A DNA stretch of 64,000 nt from Methylovirgula ligni. GTDB lineage: Bacteria; Pseudomonadota; Alphaproteobacteria; Rhizobiales; Beijerinckiaceae. The stretch lies in contig NZ_CP025086.1 in assembly GCF_004135935.1 (NCBI RefSeq), positions 496,001 to 560,000 on the forward strand, in the 5' to 3' direction. Below are positions 25,227 through 35,085 of the stretch, one piece after another (position 1 is the first letter of the stretch; the number at the start of each line of letters is the position of its first letter). Under the pieces are notes generated by a model that saw only the letters and a program-made list of their open reading frames with translations, ran no database searches and was not told the DNA's origin. Made by a program: the position numbers and the translations under genes.

Positions 25227-26537
25227 TCATGCCGGCGCCTGCACGCGCTCGCGCAAATGTCTGTGCCAGACATAAAGCGCAAGCAGCGCCACCGGGATGC
25301 CGATCAGTGACGTCTCGATGAAGAACCAGGTGAAGTCCTCGCGCTCGATGATGAAGCCGGACGTTCCGGCGAGCAGGCTGCCGGGCAATGCGCAGAGCGA
25401 TGTCAACAGCGCATATTGGCTCGCCGCGTGCTCCGTCGCCGTGAGGGTCGACATATAGGTGATGAGCACGATCGAGGCGAAGGCATAGGCGAAACTGTCG
25501 ATGCTGACTGCTGTCGCGAAGAGCCAGAAGTCGTGCCCGTGGCCGCCATAAGCGGCGAGATAGGCGAGCGCGAGATGCGAGGCCGAGGCGAAGACGGTGC
25601 CGATGATGAGCGTCGCCATGATGCCGAGCCGGGTGATGATGATGCCGGCGGTGAACGTGCCGGCCAGCGCGACCCAGAAGCCGAAGAGCTTCGTCACCGT
25701 TGCTATATCCGCATCCGAATAATGCAGATGTTTGAACAGCGGCATCGCCATCGCGCTCGACAGATAGCCGGGCATGCGAAAACCCGCGACGAGCAGCAGG
25801 ATGGGAATGCCCATCGTGCCGAGACGGGTGAGAAGCTCCTTGATCGGCGCGACGATCGTCGCGACGAAACCATCGCTTCTGGCATGCGGGCGCAGATCGG
25901 AGGGCGGCTCGGGGGCGAGCAGCGCCGCGATCATGCCGGGCAGCATGCAGACGGCCATCGAGAGATAGGCGGCGCGCCAGCCGAAGGCATCGGCGATATA
26001 AAGCGCCCCCGCGCCCGAAACGAAACCGCCGATGCGCCAGCCGATCTCCGACCAGGACGACATGAGGCCCGCATTCTCCGGCGGCGCGACGGTGATGCGC
26101 CAGCCGTCGATGACGATATCCTGCGTCGCGCCAGCAAAGCCGAGCGCCAGAGAAAAGAAGATCGTCCAGGCGAGCCAGTGCGCGGGATCGCCGAACGCGA
26201 CGCCGATGAGCGCCAGCGCGACGCCGATCTGCGCGGTGACGATCCAGCCGCGCCGCCGCCCCAGCAAGCGGCTGAAAAGCGGCGCGTCATATTGATCCAT
26301 GAACGGCGCCCAGACGAACTTGAACTTGTAGGCCAGAGTCAGCTCGCTCATCATGCCGATGATCGCGAGCGGCACTTTCGCTTCCGAAAGCCACGCCGAT
26401 TGCGTGACATAGACGAGCAGAAACGGAATGCCCGAACTGAAGCCGAGCCCGAACATGGCGCGGATGCGCGCATCGGCGATGAGATGGCGGAGCGACGGAG
26501 TGGTCTCTGTCTTCGCGGGCAAAACTTGCTCTTGCAT
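25227..26537 (-). CDS. MFS permease, AmpG-like (muropeptide transporter type)
   Basis: 436 residues with about 12-14 transmembrane helices. The N-terminal region GLGFSSGIPFLLVYVTQSAWL and AYKFKFVWAPFMDQYDAP matches the AmpG family (GFxSGLPxxL...TxKFxWAPxxD). AmpG carries GlcNAc-anhydro-muropeptides into the cytoplasm for recycling. Stand-alone gene; substrate assigned by family only. Confidence 0.85.
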   Translation of the reverse strand: MQEQVLPAKTETTPSLRHLIADARIRAMFGLGFSSGIPFLLVYVTQSAWLSEAKVPLAIIGMMSELTLAYKFKFVWAPFMDQYDAPLFSRLLGRRRGWIVTAQIGVALALIGVAFGDPAHWLAWTIFFSLALGFAGATQDIVIDGWRITVAPPENAGLMSSWSEIGWRIGGFVSGAGALYIADAFGWRAAYLSMAVCMLPGMIAALLAPEPPSDLRPHARSDGFVATIVAPIKELLTRLGTMGIPILLLVAGFRMPGYLSSAMAMPLFKHLHYSDADIATVTKLFGFWVALAGTFTAGIIITRLGIMATLIIGTVFASASHLALAYLAAYGGHGHDFWLFATAVSIDSFAYAFASIVLITYMSTLTATEHAASQYALLTSLCALPGSLLAGTSGFIIEREDFTWFFIETSLIGIPVALLALYVWHRHLRERVQAPA

Positions 26538-26664
26538 AAGATCTCTGAAGCCGGACTTCCCGCGCCATGACTAGCGCATTTTTCTGACGTTTGCCTGTCG
26601 CGCGGCACCCGCGCCGCAGCGCGGCGTCTGCCGGACGCAACCGCGGCTTTCACGGAGAGCGATC

Positions 26665-27048
26665 ATGAGCACATCCACGGGTCTCGCCAAGGCGGTGACC
26701 GCGCTCGATGTTTTGGTGGCGAGCGGGTTCGCCCTCGCCGGTCTCCTGCGTCCGCAGGCGATCCTGCCGGCCGGATTTGCGCCGACGCCTGCGGCGAGTG
26801 TTTTCGCGATGTATGCGGCGGCGCGGACGCTGCCGCTCGCCGCGTTTGTGCTGATCGCGATTTTCAAGAACTGGCGCGCGACGCTGATCGTCCTCGGCAC
26901 GCTGGCCGGCATTATCCAGTTTCTGGATTTCTTCGTCGGTCTTGCCCAGCACGACGCCGGAAAATCGATCGGGCCACTCGTGCTCGCGCTGCTTCAGGCG
27001 GCAGCGGTCTTTGTGCTCTATCGTGAGCCGGAGACGCGGAAGATTTGA
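26665..27048 (+). CDS. small membrane protein of unknown function
   Basis: 127 residues with about four hydrophobic helices (TALDVLVASGFALAGLL, AASVFAMYAAARTLPLAAFVLIAIF, ATLIVLGTLAGIIQFLDFFVGL, PLVLALLQAAAVFVLY). ATG 26665 preceded by GGAGAG. Resembles DUF4267-like or DoxX-like small membrane proteins, but I cannot assign it. Confidence 0.75.
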   Translation: MSTSTGLAKAVTALDVLVASGFALAGLLRPQAILPAGFAPTPAASVFAMYAAARTLPLAAFVLIAIFKNWRATLIVLGTLAGIIQFLDFFVGLAQHDAGKSIGPLVLALLQAAAVFVLYREPETRKI

Positions 27049-27072
27049 GAATGCAGGGCCGGTGGGCCCGGA

Positions 27073-28320
27073 TCAGAGCCCGGCGACCACCACCAGCCGT
27101 CTGACTTCGCCGTTGCGGAAAGCGTCGAGGAAGGCCGGGTAATTGCGGAACGAGACGCAGCCGTTGGAATCGCCGCGCGGTCCAAGCATAAATCTGTGGG
27201 CGAGAAGGCCGACGCGGCCATAGGGATCTCCGCCGACCGGGACCAGCCGAAGCGCCGCGACACCGTGGAAGAGTTGCTCGCGCGGCTGCAGGTCATAGAC
27301 GCCGGGCGGGGTCGGCCCGCGCATTTTCTGGCGGACATAGCGCGGATCGTCGAAGGCTTCCCCGAGGCCCGAATGCGCCTCAAGCCGACGCCCATCGGGC
27401 AGATAAACCGTATGCGTCGCGATATTGTAGACGGCCGTATAGTGATCGTAGGGCGAAAGGACCGCCGCCACGGGCTTCGACGTATCGACGACGCCGTCCT
27501 CCGATTCGGCATAGGCGAGCGCCTGACCGGACGGGCGGTTGATGCCGCCAAAAAGCTTGTCGAAGAAGGAATTGTGATCCTGCGGCGGGGTGGGCGCGGC
27601 AGCGACCTGCGTGGTTTCTTTCGGTTGCGGCGCCTGACGGACGGCGACGCGGGTGTGATTTTCAGCCTCGGGAACGACGAGGCCATCGGGGCGCGGCGCC
27701 GGCAGCGGTACGCTGGCGACCATATGGGCCGGCGGCAGCGGTGCGCTGGCGGCGAGGTTCTGATCGCCGGAAAGGGGAAGCACGTTCTCCTTCCCCGATT
27801 GATCGTCCTGCGCCGATTTATCCTGCGTATCGACGTCATCCGCCGGAACCCGGGGCGCGACGAGCGCTTGCGGCTCGACCGGCGGCATCGGGATCGCGGC
27901 GAGTTGGGTCGGGATCGCGGCAACGCGGGACGGCGAAAGGGCCTCGGGGTCTTCCCCAAACGTGGACGCCAGGGGCGCGCTCTGCGCGAAGGAGGCGCGG
28001 GCCGCCTTCAACGAAAAGGTGGGGTCGATAAACGGGCTGTAGACATTCGCCGCGACATGCACCGGAGCGGCCGGTGTCCTGACGGCCTGGGCGGCGACTT
28101 GCGGCCTGAGGAGGGAAGCCGCCTCGAGGGTGGGAGCTTCGATTGGCGCTTCAACGACCCTGATCTGCGCGTCCGGGTGAACGTAGACGATCCAGGCGCC
28201 GGCTAATGCCGCGAGGCCGAGGACAACAGCGCCAGGCGCTGCCTCGGAAAGAACTCTGCGGAAAAACCCCCGTCGATTAAACGACGTGAAATCCTGTGGC
28301 GCATAGGTCCAGTAAGTCAT
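27073..28320 (-). CDS. DUF2778 (Tlde1-like) domain protein, membrane-anchored
   Basis: 415 residues from ATG 28320 (the frame extends 20 codons upstream). One transmembrane helix near residues 35-50 (VLGLAALAGAWIVYV), a long Pro/Ala-rich linker, and a C-terminal DUF2778 domain of about 130 residues. That domain ends in HRFMLGPRGDSNGCVSF, the H...S/D..G-C motif of the L,D-transpeptidase-like Tlde1 fold. In rhizobia such proteins are usually housekeeping envelope proteins, not secreted effectors; no immunity gene or T6SS is near. Confidence 0.85.
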   Translation of the reverse strand: MTYWTYAPQDFTSFNRRGFFRRVLSEAAPGAVVLGLAALAGAWIVYVHPDAQIRVVEAPIEAPTLEAASLLRPQVAAQAVRTPAAPVHVAANVYSPFIDPTFSLKAARASFAQSAPLASTFGEDPEALSPSRVAAIPTQLAAIPMPPVEPQALVAPRVPADDVDTQDKSAQDDQSGKENVLPLSGDQNLAASAPLPPAHMVASVPLPAPRPDGLVVPEAENHTRVAVRQAPQPKETTQVAAAPTPPQDHNSFFDKLFGGINRPSGQALAYAESEDGVVDTSKPVAAVLSPYDHYTAVYNIATHTVYLPDGRRLEAHSGLGEAFDDPRYVRQKMRGPTPPGVYDLQPREQLFHGVAALRLVPVGGDPYGRVGLLAHRFMLGPRGDSNGCVSFRNYPAFLDAFRNGEVRRLVVVAGL

Positions 28321-28910
28321 CCACCCCGCGTCCTGTTCGATCTCAACTCTATGCCTTCTCGCTTGCCCGGACTTGACCACCTCGCGGTGGCGCCGAAATG
28401 CGGAGGCTCTTATTTGAGGACGTTTTTAGTTAAATGCCGATTAATGATCTTATCTTTACGATACTCCGGATTACGGCAATGACAGGGCAGAGCCCCGGCC
28501 GATTGCCGAATGCGGGGCTTATTAAGACTTCATCAACTTCGGATTTACTTTTTGCCCCTGCCCCAGCCTTCCAAAAAAAAACTTCGGCCACAAGGGGCCT
28601 GCCGCCGGCGCGAGGCTGGAAAACGGGGATGAAGGCGCCGAAACCTGCTTTCGTCGCCAGAATCGGAGCCGCCTGCGTGCATCCGCCGCGCCGGACCCAT
28701 CTGGGACGGCTGCGGGATTTTTCACGGCCATAGCCAGATTCACATGTGATATTAAAAGCTTATGTCGATGCGGTACGCGCCTCGCCGCCGCCGCCCGACG
28801 CCCATGGCGCGCCCATTTCCCAAGGCGATGCAGCCTTGCAACACATGCAGAAAGAATCCGCTTTATCTCCCACCGGCCTGCGTAACGGCGTCACATGACG
28901 CCGGAACGGC
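28321..28910. other. long intergenic region with weak hairpins only
   Basis: 590 bases between the DUF2778 gene and the GST gene, both on the minus strand. No supported gene. AGCCCCG/CGGGGCT arms at 28491-28497 and 28513-28519 make a terminator-like hairpin; AT-richer sequence at 28420-28470 may hold the DUF2778 promoter. A nine-base A run occurs near 28573. Confidence 0.5.
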
Positions 28911-29567
28911 TCAGAACTCGACCTCCAATTCGGCGAGTTCTTCGGGTTCGGCCTTGGCGGCGGTGATCCAGTCTTGCATCGGCGCCCAATCCAGGATCGT
29001 CGCGCAATAGGCCTTGGCCGCCGGATTGAGCGGCACATTATAGGTGATGAAACGGGTCGCGACCGGCGCATACATGGCGTCGGCGATCGTCGGCCGGGCG
29101 CCGTAGAGAAACGGCCCGCCCCAGCGCGTCAGGCATTCCTGCCAGATCGTCTGCACGCGATCGATATCCGGCTGCGCCCCGGCGAAAACTTTGAAGTTCG
29201 TATGCCGGGCTTTCAGATTCATCGGCAGCGCCGAGCGCAAATTGTAAAATCCGGAATGGATCTCGCCGGAGATCGAACGGCAATGCGCCCGTGCCGCCTT
29301 ATCTTTGGGCAACATGCCCGCTTCCGGATTGCGCTCCGCGAGATATTCCGCGATGGCGAGCGTGTCCCAGACGCTGACATCGCCCTCTGTTAGCCGCGGC
29401 ACCAGCACCGACGGCGCCAGCAGCAACAGTTCGGCACGATTGGCCGCATCGTCGAGGGCGATGGGCTGCTCTTCCACCTCTATTCCGGCGAGTTGGCACA
29501 GCAGCCAACCGCGCAAAGACCAAGAGGAGTAGTTCTTGCTTGAGATCGTAAGTACTGGGCGCGACAT
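28911..29567 (-). CDS. glutathione S-transferase family protein
   Basis: 218 residues. N-terminal thioredoxin-like domain with the SSKNYSSWSLRGWLL start (a Ser/Tyr-type active-site region), VPRL in the cis-Pro loop and WDTLAIAEYLAE, the GSH-binding turn (usually ESxAI). All-helical C-terminal domain, with PTIADAMYAPVATR near the end. Substrate unknown. Divergent from the PHB depolymerase gene (about 85 bases between starts). Confidence 0.88.
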   Translation of the reverse strand: MSRPVLTISSKNYSSWSLRGWLLCQLAGIEVEEQPIALDDAANRAELLLLAPSVLVPRLTEGDVSVWDTLAIAEYLAERNPEAGMLPKDKAARAHCRSISGEIHSGFYNLRSALPMNLKARHTNFKVFAGAQPDIDRVQTIWQECLTRWGGPFLYGARPTIADAMYAPVATRFITYNVPLNPAAKAYCATILDWAPMQDWITAAKAEPEELAELEVEF

Positions 29568-29651
29568 GACCGCTCCTGGACGCGAACGGGTGAAACTTTA
29601 AGCACGCGCCGATATTGCGGCGCAAAATGAAAGACCTTAGCCTTGAAGCAC

Positions 29652-30866
29652 ATGTTGTACCGCGCTTATCAGGCTTACTCGGAAGCCTCCGAACCGATCC
29701 GCATGATGGCCCGCGCCGGCTTGAGCTTGGGTCCGCTGTTTACCGGTATCAGCGAAGTCGGATTCGGCAAGCACTATGTGGCGGCGCTGGAATTGATCAG
29801 CCGCACCAGGCTCTCGCACGCGCGGCCGGATTATCGCATCGAAAGCACGCTGGTCGATGGCGAGCCCGTGCCGGTGCATGAGAAGGTGGTCGCCTCGCTG
29901 CCCTTCTGCAATCTCGTCCGCTTCAGCAAGGAAAGCGCTGCGCCGCAGCCGAAAATGCTGGTCGTGGCGCCGCTCTCCGGCCATTTCGCGACGCTGCTGC
30001 GCGAGACGGTGCGCACGTTGGTGCGCGATCACGAGGTCTATATCACCGACTGGAAAAATGCCCGCGACGTGCCGCTGGAGGAAGGGCCGTTCGGCTTCGA
30101 CGATTATGTCGACTACATCATTCGCTGCCTTGAGCTTATCGGGCCGGGCGCGCATGTCCTCGCGGTCTGTCAGCCTTGCGTGCAGACGCTGGCCGCCGTC
30201 GCGGTGATGGCGGAGCAGCGCAACCCCGCCGAGCCGCGCAGCATGACGCTGATGGCCGGCCCCGTCGATGTGCGGGTCAATCCCTCGAAGGTTAATGAGC
30301 TTGCGACCTCAAAGCCGATCGAATGGTTCGAGGACAATCTGATCGCGCATGTGCCGGACCATCTGCCCGGCGGCGGCCGGCGCGTCTATCCCGGTTTCGT
30401 CCAGCTCACCGCCTTCGTGTCGATGAACATGGATCGCCACGTCAAGGCACATCGCGATCTCTACGAGCATCTGAGTGCCGGCCGTGAGGCCGAGGCCAAG
30501 GCGATCAAGTCCTTTTACGACGAATATTTCGCCGTGCTCGATCTGCCGGCGGAATTCTATCTCGAAACGGTCAAGACCGTATTTCAGGACGCTTCTCTGG
30601 CGAAGGGCGAGCTGACCTATCGCGGGAAAAAAGTGGACCCGCGCGCGATCCGCCGCACGGCGCTGCTCACCGTCGAAGGCGAACGCGACGACATCTGCTC
30701 GGTCGGCCAGACGGCGGCGGCGCATCTGCTCTGCAACGGACTGCGGCCGCACCTGAAGCGCCATCATTACCAGGTCGGCGTCGGTCATTACGGCACGTTC
30801 AGCGGCCGCCGCTGGAACGGGCAGATCTATCCGGTCATTCGCAATCTGGTGCTGGCGATGAATTGA
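29652..30866 (+). CDS. phaZ: intracellular polyhydroxyalkanoate depolymerase
   Basis: 404 residues of the PhaZ intracellular depolymerase family, which mobilises stored PHB. Start ATG 29652; a TTG three codons upstream is possible. The nucleophile lies in the lipase-box-like LAVCQPC, where Cys replaces Ser as in the PhaZ1 type. The PHB_depo_C region includes RTALLTVEGERDDICSVGQT (the acid region) and HHYQVGVGHYGTFSGRRW (catalytic His). No PHA synthase genes are in this window. Confidence 0.9.
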   Translation: MLYRAYQAYSEASEPIRMMARAGLSLGPLFTGISEVGFGKHYVAALELISRTRLSHARPDYRIESTLVDGEPVPVHEKVVASLPFCNLVRFSKESAAPQPKMLVVAPLSGHFATLLRETVRTLVRDHEVYITDWKNARDVPLEEGPFGFDDYVDYIIRCLELIGPGAHVLAVCQPCVQTLAAVAVMAEQRNPAEPRSMTLMAGPVDVRVNPSKVNELATSKPIEWFEDNLIAHVPDHLPGGGRRVYPGFVQLTAFVSMNMDRHVKAHRDLYEHLSAGREAEAKAIKSFYDEYFAVLDLPAEFYLETVKTVFQDASLAKGELTYRGKKVDPRAIRRTALLTVEGERDDICSVGQTAAAHLLCNGLRPHLKRHHYQVGVGHYGTFSGRRWNGQIYPVIRNLVLAMN

Positions 30867-30907
30867 CTGGCGCAGCCGCGCGCGCGCCAAATAGTAAGGA
30901 GGTTGTG

Positions 30908-31372
30908 ATGACAGAAGGACATGCTGCGGTTTTGGAAAAGGACTTCGCCGCCGCGACGAAGCCCGAGACCGAATTCTCCCACGTCAAGCCGGGCGATACC
31001 GAATTCAAAGGCTCGGGCCTGCGCGACTTTTTCCTGTATCGCGATCTCGGCATCGCCAAGGCGACCAACGGCAAGGTGATCGCGCATCTCGTCAAGGCCA
31101 ACATGGCGCCGACCGAAGGAACGGGCTGGCACAAGCATATCGCCGATTTCCAGATCGTCATCATGACGAAGGGATGGGCGCGCTTCATGTACGAGGACAA
31201 GGAGACGCTCGTCTCCGCCGGCGACGTTGTGCATCAGCGGCCGGGCATCACCCATTATCTGTTCGATTACTCGCCGGATATGGAATATCTCGAAATCGTC
31301 GGCCCGGCGAATTTCGGCACTGTCGAGGTCGAAGGGGTTGCCGAAGTTCCGGCGCCGACGCCGTGGAAATGA
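30908..31372 (+). CDS. cupin domain protein
   Basis: 154 residues, ATG 30908 with AAGGAGG 6 bases upstream; an earlier in-frame start has no support. Single cupin_2 barrel: GTGWHKHIADFQIVIMTKGWARF gives the first motif (H, H, ending G) and GDVVHQRPGITHYLFDYSPDMEYLEI the second. A metal-bound cupin of unknown substrate; often linked to sugar or aromatic metabolism. Follows phaZ by 41 bases, possibly co-transcribed. Confidence 0.85.
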   Translation: MTEGHAAVLEKDFAAATKPETEFSHVKPGDTEFKGSGLRDFFLYRDLGIAKATNGKVIAHLVKANMAPTEGTGWHKHIADFQIVIMTKGWARFMYEDKETLVSAGDVVHQRPGITHYLFDYSPDMEYLEIVGPANFGTVEVEGVAEVPAPTPWK

Positions 31373-31784
31373 GACCGCAGCGGCGCTGCGCCTGAGACAA
31401 TCCATGCCGCGCGGATGACCTTATCCGCGCGGGCGTCAGAATCGAATCGGTTAACTCCACACGCCGTTTTTTATTAACGCGGGACGCGCCGCTTCGCCTC
31501 GCCGCCCATCACTCCACAATTTTTTTGAAGATTTATCCGCTGGCTTCGCCGTAGCGCATCGCCTTGGCGGCGCGCGACGTTCGGCGTCGCGGCAAGCACG
31601 AGCGCGACCAAAAGTTGAACCGGCCGCCCCTCGACTTCGATTTAGCCGCGAAGCAGACTCCCCGCCGCGGGGCCGGCAACGGTCGCGCGCCTCGTTGCGT
31701 CATCCCAATAAGCTGCCCCATGCCCGCCACGTCTCCGCGCGGACCAAAGAAGGCAGTCTTTCCAGCCAATTTGAGAGGTGCCCT
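31373..31784. other. intergenic region upstream of aqpZ
   Basis: 412 bases. No supported gene. AT-rich blocks (TTTTTTATTAAC near 31466, AATTTTTTTGAAG near 31517) are candidate promoter or terminator elements for the flanking plus-strand genes. Confidence 0.4.
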
Positions 31785-32525
31785 ATGCAAAACGATCTCA
31801 TCAGACGCGTTGCGGCCGAATTCTTCGGCACGTTCTGGCTCGTGTTCGGCGGCTGCGGTGCGGCGGTTCTGGCCGCGACCTTCCCTCATACCGGGATCGG
31901 TTTCGTCGGCGTCGCTTTTGCCTTCGGTCTCACGGTTTTAACCATGGCCTATGCCGTCGGTCACATTTCCGGCGGCCATTTCAACCCGGCGGTCACGGTC
32001 GGCCTCTTTGCGGCCGGCCGGCACGACGGGGCGCAGGTGGTCCCTTACATCATCGCGCAGGTAATTGGCGCAATCGCCGCCGCCGCGGTGCTGCATGTGA
32101 TCGCCTCCGGCCAGCCCGGCTGGGTAGCGGGCGGCTTCGCCTCCAACGGCTATGGCGATTTGAGCCCCGGAAAATACAGCCTCGGCGCTGCTGCGCTGAC
32201 CGAGTTCCTGGCGACGTTCTTCTTCCTCTTCATCATCATCGGCACGACCTCGAAGGGCGCCGCCGCGGGCTTTGCCGGCATCCCGATCGGCCTCGGCCTC
32301 ACCTTGATCCACCTGATCACCATTCCGGTGACCAATACGTCGGTGAACCCGGCGCGCAGCACCGGCCCGGCGCTCTTCGCCGGCGGGGAGTATATTTCCC
32401 AGCTCTGGCTGTTCTGGCTGGTGCCGATCGCCGGGGCGATCGTCGCCGGCCTGCTGGCGCGCTGGCTCTATGAGCCGGAAAGCATCGCCGGCACGATAGT
32501 GGTGGAAGAGCGCCGGGTCGCTTAA
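31785..32525 (+). CDS. aqpZ: aquaporin Z
   Basis: Water channel of 246 residues with six helices and the two NPA half-helices HFNPAVT and SVNPARST. The N-terminus [22 protein letters not shown] is typical of bacterial AqpZ. ATG 31785 has GAGAGGTG upstream. The C-terminal loop region keeps the Arg of the selectivity filter (NPARS), indicating a water-specific pore. Confidence 0.95.
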   Translation: MQNDLIRRVAAEFFGTFWLVFGGCGAAVLAATFPHTGIGFVGVAFAFGLTVLTMAYAVGHISGGHFNPAVTVGLFAAGRHDGAQVVPYIIAQVIGAIAAAAVLHVIASGQPGWVAGGFASNGYGDLSPGKYSLGAAALTEFLATFFFLFIIIGTTSKGAAAGFAGIPIGLGLTLIHLITIPVTNTSVNPARSTGPALFAGGEYISQLWLFWLVPIAGAIVAGLLARWLYEPESIAGTIVVEERRVA

Positions 32526-32596
32526 TATGACCGCGCGGGGCATCCCGGCCCGCTCAGGCCAGGATGCTCCGCCTTCTCGGGGGAAAGGATGCGGCC

Positions 32597-32818
32597 ATGG
32601 GTTGGCACGTGCGTTACATCGATCAAGCGTTGAAACACGAACTGCTCTCACAGGAATGGGCGACGGAAGAGGAAGCTTTGGAAGACGCCTGGAACCTGGC
32701 GCAGCAAGACGGCATCGAGATCACCGCCATCGAGGGGCCGGACGAAGAGACGGTGCCGATGGAAGATGTGCAGGCCTGGTTCGACCACCGGATAAAAAAA
32801 GAAGCCGGTCCTTCGTGA
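32597..32818 (+). CDS. small acidic hypothetical protein
   Basis: 73 residues, ATG 32597 with GGAAAGGA upstream. Soluble and acidic: EWATEEEALEDAWNLAQQDGIEITAIEGPDEE. It resembles small conserved rhizobial proteins that look like a query-binding beta-alpha unit; no known function. Confidence 0.7.
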   Translation: MGWHVRYIDQALKHELLSQEWATEEEALEDAWNLAQQDGIEITAIEGPDEETVPMEDVQAWFDHRIKKEAGPS

Positions 32819-32837
32819 CCGCGCTGGAAACATCGAA

Positions 32838-33335
32838 ATGATGCCCCTCTTGCGCATGTCGGCGGTTTTGATCGCCACGCTTGCGGTGGTGCCGGCCATG
32901 GCCGAACCCACGGGCTGCGACCATTTCAAATGGCCGCTCGACCATGAGAAGGCTTTGCTGTCCAAACCGATCGCTGTCGCCTCCGGCGGCGCGGCAACCC
33001 TTGCGACCGGCGAGACTCTGACGCTAGACCCCGAGGCTACGGCGAAACTGCCGCAAGCGCCGTCACGACCGCCGAAGTTTCCGGGTTCCTACGCGGGCTT
33101 CGTCACGCTCGCGGCGCCGGCCAGCGCAGGCATCTATCGTGTCACGCTGACGCGTGGCGCCTGGATCGACGTCGTACAGGATGGCCATCTTCTGAAAACC
33201 GTCGATCACACCGGTGCCACCGGCTGCGCCGGCCTCGCGAAGAGTGTCAAATTCGATCTGAAAGCGACGCCCTTCACCGTCGAGATCAGCAGCAGCACCG
33301 CGCCCTCCGTCGCCCTTGTCGTGACGCCGGATTAG
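32838..33335 (+). CDS. periplasmic hypothetical protein
   Basis: 165 residues with a signal peptide (MSAVLIATLAVVPAMA, cleavage before EPTGC). The mature part has two Cys (GCDHF, GCAGL) that may form a disulfide, and a beta-rich region GSYAGFVTLAAPASAGIYRVTLT. Proteins of this kind resemble small homologues of an outer-membrane or periplasmic binding domain; function unknown. It follows the small gene by 19 bases. Confidence 0.75.
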   Translation: MMPLLRMSAVLIATLAVVPAMAEPTGCDHFKWPLDHEKALLSKPIAVASGGAATLATGETLTLDPEATAKLPQAPSRPPKFPGSYAGFVTLAAPASAGIYRVTLTRGAWIDVVQDGHLLKTVDHTGATGCAGLAKSVKFDLKATPFTVEISSSTAPSVALVVTPD

Positions 33336-33355
33336 CCAATTAGGGCGTCGCTGAA

Positions 33356-33453
33356 CCTCATGCTGAGGAGGCTGCGAAGCAGCCGTCTCGAAGCATCCTT
33401 CGAGGCTCGCATCCGCAGCCACAGGCCGCGGATGTTCGCGCCTCAGGATGAGG
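33356..33453. repeat. inverted repeat element, rhizobial intergenic type
   Basis: CCTCATGCTGAGG at 33356-33368 and CCTCAGGATGAGG at 33441-33453 flank an inner hairpin (GCTGCGAAGCAGC and TCGAAGCATCCTTCGA). The whole forms a roughly 98-base stem-loop element. Common in Bradyrhizobium-like genomes; not coding. Confidence 0.8.
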
Positions 33454-33521
33454 GAGGCTATGCCGCGCGGCTTCCTGACCCGCGCGAACCCCGATAGGCT
33501 TGCCTCTTTCAGGAGGCAGCC

Positions 33522-33899
33522 ATGTCCGACCCTTTTCAGGTTTCACTTGCGCCGCAACAGCTTTGGCAGGCGATCAATCCTTTGACCTTCTACCAGCAGG
33601 GTTCGCAGATCGGCTTGTTCAACATCGATTTGGGCCAGACGCCGAGCCCGCAGACCGAGCGCACCATTCTCAACGATGTCGGCAGCTATGGGCGGCAGAT
33701 CGGCCATATTGGCGACGCGCTCGAAGTCATCCTCGATCATTTGAAGCTCAAGGACCTCGAGCCGGCCGAGAAAGATGCAATCGATATCCTACGCGGCCAG
33801 CTCGCGCAGGTCCGCCGCATCAAAGCGCGTATCGAGGCGACGAAGGCTAACCCTCAAGATGGGCAATCCGCTCCGGCACCGGCGGGTGCGAATAATTGA
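33522..33899 (+). CDS. hypothetical protein
   Basis: 125 residues, ATG 33522 with AGGAGGCAGCC upstream. Soluble; central helical segment GDALEVILDHLKLKDLEPAEKDAIDILRGQLAQVRRIKARIEA could be a short coiled coil. No motif I recognise. Its last 53 bases overlap the 3' end of the convergent M48 gene. Confidence 0.75.
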   Translation: MSDPFQVSLAPQQLWQAINPLTFYQQGSQIGLFNIDLGQTPSPQTERTILNDVGSYGRQIGHIGDALEVILDHLKLKDLEPAEKDAIDILRGQLAQVRRIKARIEATKANPQDGQSAPAPAGANN

Positions 33900-35076
33900 A
33901 GATTGTATAAAGCCAGTCCGGCGTCAGCGTCGCGAGATTGTCGCGGCTGAGTTTGGTCAGCGCCGAAATCATCGGCGCGGCGCCGACCGTGGACTTGGCG
34001 AAGGCATCGGCCTGAAATTCCGCCCGGCGCGACAGAAAATTCGTCAGTGGCGCGAGAAGGCTGCCAAATGGCCCCATCGCGGTCATCACGATGATCAGCA
34101 CGAGAGCGGGATCGTTCGGCAGGTGGAAGGCCGCCGGCAGCGTACCGGCCGCGAAGGCCCAATGCAGGATGGCGAAACCGGCCAGCGCCAACAGCGCGCT
34201 CTCGCCGATGCGCTGGAGCACGTGGCCGAATTTGAAATGCCCAAGCTCGTGCGCGAGAACGGAAAGAATTTCGTCGCTCGTATGCTTCTCCAGCAACGTG
34301 TCGAAGAAGACAATGCGCTTGGCCTTGCCGAAGCCGGTGAAATAGGCATTGCCATGCGCCGAGCGCTTCGACGCGTCCATCACGAACAGGCCATTCGATT
34401 CGAAGCCGCATTTGGCGAGCAACGCGACGATGCTGGCGCGCATCGGCCCCTCGGCCATCGGCGTGAACTTGTTGAACAGCGGCGCGATGAAAGTCGGAAA
34501 GATGACGATCATCGCCACCATGATCGCCATCATCGCCGCCCAGGCGAAGATCCACCAGAGATTCGGCAGCGCGCGCAGCAGCGCGAATAGCCCATAAAGC
34601 AACGGCACGCCAAGCACGAGTTGCAGCGCTGCCGCCTTCGCCTGATCGAGCGCGAACATCGCCGGCGTCGTGCGGTTGAAGCCGAATTGCGCCTCAAGGC
34701 GGAATGTCTTGTAGATGGAGAACGGCAACGTGAGCAGGTAAGAAATCGCCGTCACAAGAACGACGGTGGCGACGCTGCGTGTCAGCCCGGCCGGAATATG
34801 CGCGGCGACAAAATGGAAGACAGGCCGCAGCAGAAAGGCGAGCCAGATGATCGCGAGATCGGCATCGTAAATCGCCTCGATGATCGCCAACCGCGCCCGC
34901 GCCTCGGTATAATCGGCGGCGCGCTGATGCTCCTCCAGGGTCACGGTTCCGGCGAAGGCCCCCGGCACGGCGCCGCGATGGGCGCGGACGGCGGCGGCCT
35001 GCCGCCAGTCGAGATAGGTGTTCAGGAGCCCGGAGAGGACGATGGCGGCGAAGACGAGTGCGGCGAGAGCGGTCAT
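33847..35076 (-). CDS. M48 family metallopeptidase, Ste24/CAAX-protease type
   Basis: 409 residues with several transmembrane helices and the zinc motif HELGHFKFGH (HExxH), plus the downstream Glu in SRRAEFQADAFA. The N-terminal CAAX-prenyl-protease-1 region (FRLEAQFGFNRTTPAMF) is present, so this is a Ste24-type integral membrane zinc protease, probably in membrane-protein quality control. Start ATG 35076. It overlaps the convergent small gene by 53 bases. Confidence 0.9.
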   Translation of the reverse strand: MTALAALVFAAIVLSGLLNTYLDWRQAAAVRAHRGAVPGAFAGTVTLEEHQRAADYTEARARLAIIEAIYDADLAIIWLAFLLRPVFHFVAAHIPAGLTRSVATVVLVTAISYLLTLPFSIYKTFRLEAQFGFNRTTPAMFALDQAKAAALQLVLGVPLLYGLFALLRALPNLWWIFAWAAMMAIMVAMIVIFPTFIAPLFNKFTPMAEGPMRASIVALLAKCGFESNGLFVMDASKRSAHGNAYFTGFGKAKRIVFFDTLLEKHTSDEILSVLAHELGHFKFGHVLQRIGESALLALAGFAILHWAFAAGTLPAAFHLPNDPALVLIIVMTAMGPFGSLLAPLTNFLSRRAEFQADAFAKSTVGAAPMISALTKLSRDNLATLTPDWLYTIFNYSHPPVPERIAHLEG

Positions 35077-35085
35077 AGGCCCTAT

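Noticed and set aside
27073-28320. Type VI secretion effector (Tlde1)
   Set aside because: The fold motif is present, but the protein is membrane-anchored with a long linker and there is no immunity gene or T6SS gene nearby.
28434-28733. Short open frames in the gap between the DUF2778 and GST genes
   Set aside because: No ribosome-binding site, biased composition and no recognisable motif.
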